In this document: positions 58,521 through 64,000 of the stretch, in pieces
Position numbering within the stretch: position 1 is the stretch's first letter
Layout of the letters: each line of letters starts with the position of its first letter
Assembly (NCBI GenBank): GCA_949752795.1
Contig: OX457068.1
Location: 59,523,582-59,587,581, forward strand
Source of the DNA: Hyperoodon ampullatus
Taxonomy: Eukaryota > Chordata > Mammalia > Artiodactyla > Ziphiidae
Direction of reading: 5' to 3'
DNA: 64,000 nt
The notes under the pieces: model-generated
Seen by the model: the letters and a program-made list of their open reading frames with translations, nothing else
Told to the model about the DNA's origin: nothing
The model's database searches: none
Position numbers and translations under genes: made by a program

Positions 58521-61500
58521 ATAAAAATTACTTTAAATTTAAATGGACTAAATGCTCCAATCAAAGACATAGAGTAGGTAAATGGATACAAAAACAAGAC
58601 TGGTACATATGCTGCCTACAAGAGACTCACTGCAGATCTAAAGACACACAGACTGGAAGTGAGGGGATGGAAAAAAGTATTCCTTGCAAATGGAAATCAA
58701 AGAAAGCTGGGGTAGCAGTACTTATATTAGACAAAATAGATTTTAAAACAAAGACTGCAAAATAAGACAAAGAAGGACATTACACAGTGATCAAGGGGTC
58801 AATCTAAGAGGAAGATATAACTGTTTTATAACAATATATAAGAATATATTTACAATTGTAAATATATATGCACCCAACATAGCACCTAAATACATAAAGC
58901 AAATATCAACAGATATAAAGGGAGAAATTAATAATTATAGGGGTCTTTAACACCCCCACTTATATCAATGGGCAGATCATCCAGACAGAAAATCAATAAA
59001 AAAAACTACTGAACTTAAATTACACATTAGACCAAAAGGTTTAGTACATATATATAACTTTTTTCATGTTTATATATATTTGTATGTTTGCACTGCGTAC
59101 AAAAGCAGCAGAATACACATTATTTTCAAGTGCACATGGAACACTCTCCAGGATAGATCAAATTCTAGGCAACAAAACAAGTTGCAATAAATTTAAGGAA
59201 ATTGAAATTATATCTAGCAACTTTTCTGACTGCCATGCCATGAGACTAGAAAATAACTACAAAATAAAACTGCAGAAAACACAGACAAATGGAAGACAAA
59301 CTATATGCTAGTAAACAACCAATGGGTCACTGAATAAATTAAAGAAGAAATCAAAAAATAACTTGAGAAAAATAAAATTGAAAACATCCAAAATTTATGG
59401 GATGCAGAGAAAACAGTTGTAAGAGAAAATTTTATAGTGATATAAGCCTACCACAGAAAACAAGAAAAAAACAAATAAAAAACCTAATCTTACACCTAAA
59501 GGAACAAGAAAAAGAAAAATAAACAAAACCCAAAGTTAGTAGAAGGAAGAGATTCATAAAGATCAGAGCCAATATAAATGAAATAGAGACTAAAGTAACA
59601 ATAAAGATCAGTGAAACTTAAAGTTAATTCTTTGAAAAGATAAACAAAATTGATAAACTTTTTACCAGACTCATCAAGAGAAAAAAGAGAGAGCCTAAAT
59701 CAATAAAATCAGAAGTGAAAATGGAGAAGTTACAACCAACACCACAGAAATACAGAAGATCATAAGACATTACTACAAACATTAATATACCAATAAATTG
59801 GAAAACCCAGAAAAAATGGATAAATACATAGAATATACAATCTCCCTGGACTAAACCAGGAATAATTAGAAAATATGAGCAGACAAATTACTGGTAATGA
59901 AACTTAAACAGTAATTTAAAACTCCCAACAAACAAAAGTCCAGGACCAGATGGCTTCACGGGTTAATTCTACCAAACATTTAAAGAAATGTTAACTTCTA
60001 TCCTTCTCAAATTAGTCTAAAACATTGCAAAGAAAGGAATGCTTCCAAACTCATTTGGTCATCATCACCCTCATCTCAAAACCAATCAAAGATATCATAA
60101 AAAAGAAAATTTAAGCCAATAAAACTGAAGAAATAGGTGCAAAATTCTCACCAAAATATTAGAAAAACAAATTCAACAATATATTGAAAGTATCATACAA
60201 CATGATTAGCTAGAATTTATCCCAGGGATACAAGGATGGTTCAATATCTGAAAATCAATCAATGTGATATATCACATTAACAAATTGAAGAATAAAGATC
60301 ATATAATCATCTCAATAGATGGAGAAAAGGCTTTTTATAAAATGCAATGTTCATTTATGATAAAAACTCTTCACAAAGTGGGTATAGCGGGAACATATAT
60401 CAACATAATAGAGGCCATATATGACAAAAGCACAGCTAACATCATACTTAATGGTGAAAAGCTAAAAACATTTTCTCTAAAAACAAGAACAAGACAAGTA
60501 TGACCACTGTCACCACTTGTATTCAACATAGTGTTGAAAGTACTAGGCACAGCAATCAGACAAGAAAGAAAAGACCCCAGATTGCAAAGGAAGAAGTAAA
60601 ATTTTCACTGTTTGCAGATGACATAATACTATGCATAGAAAATCCTAAATACACCACCCCAAAACTACTAGAGCTCATCAATTAATTCATTAAATTTGCA
60701 GGATATAAAATTAATATACAGAAATCTATTGCATATCTATAAACTAATAATGAAAGAGAAATTAAGTAAACAATCTTATCTACAATCACATCAAAAAGAA
60801 TAAAATACCTATGAATAAAGCTAGCTAAGGAAGTAAAAGGCCTGTACTGAAAAAACTATAAGATATTGATGAAAGAAAATGATGATGACACAAATGGAAA
60901 GATAAACTCTGTTTATGGATTGGAAGAAGTAATACTGTTAAATTGATTATACTACCCAAGGCATTCAGTGCAATCCCTATCAAAATACCAAGGGCATTTT
61001 TCACAAAACTAGAACAAATCATTTAAATTTTCTATAAAACACAAAAGGCCTTGAATAGCTAAAGCAATCTTGAGAAAGAAGAACAGAGTTGGAGGTATTA
61101 CACTCCCTGACTTCAAACTATACTAGAAAGCTATAGTAATCAAAACAGTATGGTACTGGAACAACAACAACAAAAAGACAGAAAAATTTATGGAACAGGA
61201 CAGAAAGTCCAGAAATTAACCCATATGCTTATGGTCAATTAATCTACAACAAAGGAAGCAAGAACGTACAATGAGGAAAAAATGCACTCTCAATAAGTCA
61301 TTTATTACAGGTAAAATAATAAATTATAACATTTTTTCACACTGCATACAAAAATAAACACAAAATTGATTAAAAACCTAAATATAAGGCCGGAAACCAT
61401 AAAACTCCTCTAAGATAAGATAGGCAGAACTCTCCTTGACATAAATCATAGCACTGTTGCTTTTTTAAATTTTTTTAATCTTTCTCCTAAGGCAAAGGAA

Positions 61501-62300
61501 ATAAAAGCAAAAGTAAATAAATGGGACCTAATAAAACTTAAAAACTTTTGTATAGCAAAGGAAACAATTGACAAAATAAACAGACAACTACTACATGGGA
61601 GAAAATATTTTCAAATGATATGACAGATAAGGAGTTAATATCAAAAATATATAAACAGCTCATACAACTCAATATTCCCAAAATAAACAACCCAATTAAA
61701 GAATGGACAGAAGACCTGAATAAATATTTTTCCAAAGAAGACATACAGATGGTCAATAGACATATGTAAAGATGCTCAACATCACTAATAATCAGAGAAA
61801 TGCAAGTCAAAATCACAAAATCACCTCATACCTGTCAGAATGGCTACCATCAAAAAGACCACGAATAAAAAAATGCGAATAAAAGGGTCCCCTTGTATAC
61901 TGTTGGTGGGAATGTAATTGGTACAGCCATTGTGCAAAACAATTTGAAGTTTCCTTAATAATCTAAAAATAGAACTACCATATAATCTAGTAATTCCATT
62001 CCTTGGTATATAACTGAAGAAAATGAAAACATTATTTTGAAAAGATTCATGCACTCTAATGCTCATAGCAGCATTATTGATAATAATCAAGATTTGGAAG
62101 CAATCTGAGTGTCCATCAACAGATGATTGGGTAAAGAAGATGTCATACACACATACACAATACAATACTACTCAGCCATATGAAATAATGAAATTTTGCC
62201 ATTTTCTGCAACACAGTTTGACCTGAAGTGTATCTTATGTTTAGTCAAGTAAGCCAGACAGAGAAAGACAAATACTGTATGTTATCACTACTTGTGGAAA
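58521..62300 (+). pseudogene. L1-G ORF2 remainder, degenerate
   Basis: Continues TLNLNGLNAPI from 58525. Small frames only: 59066-59311 (endonuclease RIDQILG), 60264-60503 ([15 protein letters not shown]) and 60500-60685 (FADDIILCIEN, motif C preserved). An odd expansion at 58815-58870 repeats 'acaatata'. The C-terminal Cys motif near 61870-61910 is eroded. Confidence 0.88.
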
Positions 62301-62598
62301 ATAAAACAAATGAGTGAATATAACAAAATAGAAACAGACTCACCCATATAGGGAACAAACTATTGTCTACCGGTGTGAAGAGGGTAGCCAGTAGGGGTAA
62401 GATAGGGGTAGAGGATTAAGAGATACAAACTACTATGTACAAATAAATAAGCTACAAGGATATATTTTATAACATAGGGTGTATAGCCAATATTTTATAA
62501 CTTTAATTGGATTATAATCTATAAAAATTTTAATTACTATATTGTACCCCTAAACCTAACATATTTTAAATCAACTATACCTCAATGTAAATGAAAAA
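62301..62598 (+). other. L1-G 3' UTR
   Basis: Typical old-L1 3' UTR: 'cagactcacccatataggga', 'aacatagggtgtatagccaa', 'aaatcaactatacctcaatg'. Ends with a short A-run at the target duplication. Confidence 0.85.
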
Positions 62599-62660
62599 CA
62601 AAGAGCTTAAGTGACTTGCTCAAAGTCAAATTCTGTTAAGACAAATAATTAAAAGCAAAG
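62599..62660 (-). repeat. MIR, right half, after L1-G
   Basis: Begins with the right duplication (62599-62614) and continues 'cttgctcaaagtcaaattct', the part of MIR expected after 48118. Confidence 0.85.
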
Positions 62661-62664
62661 TTAT

Positions 62665-62790
62665 GTCTTTATGTTACAAGTATTACTCAGCACTTACCAT
62701 GTGACAGGCTTTGTTATAACTGCTCTATAAATAGCAGTCATTGCAGTATCTATTATTGTTATTCCTTATTTACAGATGAGAAAACACAAA
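62665..62790 (-). repeat. MIR fragment
   Basis: 'actcagcacttaccatgtga' and 'cttatttacagatgagaaaa' are antisense MIR. Confidence 0.85.
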
Positions 62791-62894
62791 TCTGTATTTG
62801 CTAGGATGTTAAAGCCTCCAGTTCACATTATTCTGTCATAGTTTCTATGCTGAGGCCTTATGATGAAGATCAAGGGTAGATTAAGAACATGGGA

Positions 62895-63145
62895 TGGTGA
62901 GTGGCATAGTAGACAGTGTTAAGGACCTGGGATTTGGAGGTGACTAAGATCTGCCCAGACACAGGTTCTGTGTTCCTGAGCAAATAGCTCACCCTCTTCA
63001 AGCCTCACTTTACTCCTCTGTGAATTACGGATAAGCACCACAAATATGCTTAGCATTTTTGTGAAGATTCAATGAAATAATGTACATAAAGCATTTTGAA
63101 CAGGGTCAGACATATGTATGACTCAAAGATGTGGGTTCTTATTCT
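62895..63145 (+). repeat. MIR SINE
   Basis: Sense MIR: 'gtggcatagtagacagtgtt', 'gagcaaatagctcaccctc', 'gattcaatgaaataatgtac', 'aacagggtcagacatatg'. Confidence 0.88.
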
Positions 63146-64000
63146 GCTTTTCATTAGGGGAAGAAATTAGAAGACAGAGAAATAGTTTAGACAAAACAAC
63201 AATCATTCTTCCTTGTGAGTGCACAGAGATTTATATACACGACATGTACTCTGACATAATTGCTGCTCATTTTAAAGCATATTAAGAGGAACTATGTGGT
63301 TATAAACTATCTAATGTTTTCTTATCCATTCAGTTAGTGACTACCCAAAGAATCACTTCCCTATTCAAGCAGTCCACTGCATAAAAGCCTCTGCAACTTA
63401 CATAACCAGTTAAAAGTCCTTGTCTGGTGTTCCATTGTGAGACCACAAATTTTCTATACAATTTCACTACAGTTTAATTAAAGATTATTTTCCTGGGATT
63501 CTGAACTGTGTGTATCCTCTGATTCCCAACTCAATACAACATCCCCAGAGAAACCATCATCCTCAACATACTCCAGCATAATCCATCCTTCACACATACT
63601 CTAGGGAGAATCTGGCACATACTTCTATCCCTCTAATACACTTGGTAGGGGCAGGATTGAAGTACTTGAGAGTGTGGAGACAAGAATAGGTCATGCTTCA
63701 ATGATAATGTTATTGTGTCAGCTGGAGTAGGGTTATAGCAAGCAGAAAGGGCAGAACAGATTACCTGGCATGTTGCCAGTAACAGCACTTAGCTGATGCC
63801 TGCTGATGAACCAGAAGAGCAGGTAGCACTCTTTGGGGACAGTCGTCAAAGAGCTGACATTTATGAGCAAAGCCTGAGCGACTGAGTTGAGATCATTGAC
63901 GGGCTTTGCAAATAACAGCCAAATTCAGTGATAAGAGAATTTCTTACATGCTTGTAAGCAATGCAGAGGACTGCCGCCTATGAGTGTATACAGTCACAAT
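63146..64000. other. Single-copy-looking sequence to window end
   Basis: 63415-63540 ('gatcctctgattcccaact'-like text after an 'attaaagatta' motif) could be an LTR-like remnant, but I cannot support a family. No gene seen. Confidence 0.4.

Larger units (their letters stand above)
48119..62598 (+). mobile_element. L1-G: old full-length LINE-1 with four nested insertions
   Basis: Old plus-strand L1 flanked by a perfect 16-bp duplication 'caaagagcttaagtga' (48103-48118 and 62599-62614). Begins 'gggagattggccaagatg', the 5' end. Parts: 5' UTR (48119-50820, interrupted at 48584-49218), ORF1 (about 50824-52197, interrupted by two CHR SINEs), ORF2 starting MAVRTYLSI at 52656, interrupted after about 25 nt by L1-H (about 52685-58520), ORF2 remainder and 3' UTR (58521-62598). 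Confidence 0.95.

Overview
This is a repeat-dense nuclear segment from a placental mammal, very probably a cetacean (whale, dolphin or porpoise). The pointer to Cetacea is a set of tRNA-derived SINEs of the CHR type, recognisable by 'ttccctggtggc.cagtggtt' at the head and 'gccacaacagtgagaggcc' before the A-tail, together with L1 elements whose 5' UTRs match the cetartiodactyl L1 type. I found no host protein-coding exon, rRNA, tRNA or CRISPR array. All long open frames belong to LINE-1 ORF1 and ORF2, mostly broken.

Layout. 1-12562: a nest of minus-strand L1s. L1-A (1-3492, young, runs off the left edge) abuts an old element, L1-C (3493-12562). L1-C was split by the nearly full-length L1-B (4041-10487) and by a CHR SINE (10971-11179). 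12563-15959: low-repeat sequence with one SINE, an L2-like remnant and a MIR. 15960-21691: plus-strand L1-E with a long 5' UTR and eroded ORFs. 21692-23640: MIRs and an LTR-like fragment. 23640-31880: old plus-strand L1-F, split by the young L1-D (25877-31511), whose ORF2 is open for 933 codons; a diverged 14-bp target duplication marks the insertion. 31881-48118: mostly single-copy-looking DNA with scattered old repeats (L1-I, a solo LTR, a long CHR SINE, a CHR-1 SINE, MER5-like DNA transposons, MIRs, an old interspersed repeat split by an L1M fragment, microsatellites, a perfect hairpin). 48119-62598: old plus-strand L1-G inserted into a MIR with a perfect 16-bp duplication, and itself carrying an L1 3'-end fragment, two CHR SINEs and another near-full-length element, L1-H (about 52685-58520). 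62599-64000: rest of the split MIR, two further MIRs, then plain sequence.

Relative ages follow from nesting and from coding differences. ORF2 begins MAVRT in the oldest elements (F, G), MIKGTY in B and E, and MGMGTY in the youngest (A, D). Only A and D carry a 21-nt in-frame ORF1 insertion that forms a perfect 16-bp hairpin with the sequence beside it. About two thirds of the window is L1. The biology is therefore that of an L1 insertion hot spot: ORF1 protein (RNA chaperone) and ORF2 protein (endonuclease and reverse transcriptase) of such elements also mobilise SINEs like those seen here. I found no new host system. The most unusual signals are sequence rearrangements inside the L1s: a piece of ORF2 inside an ORF1, large 5' UTR deletions, and the palindromic in-frame insertion.
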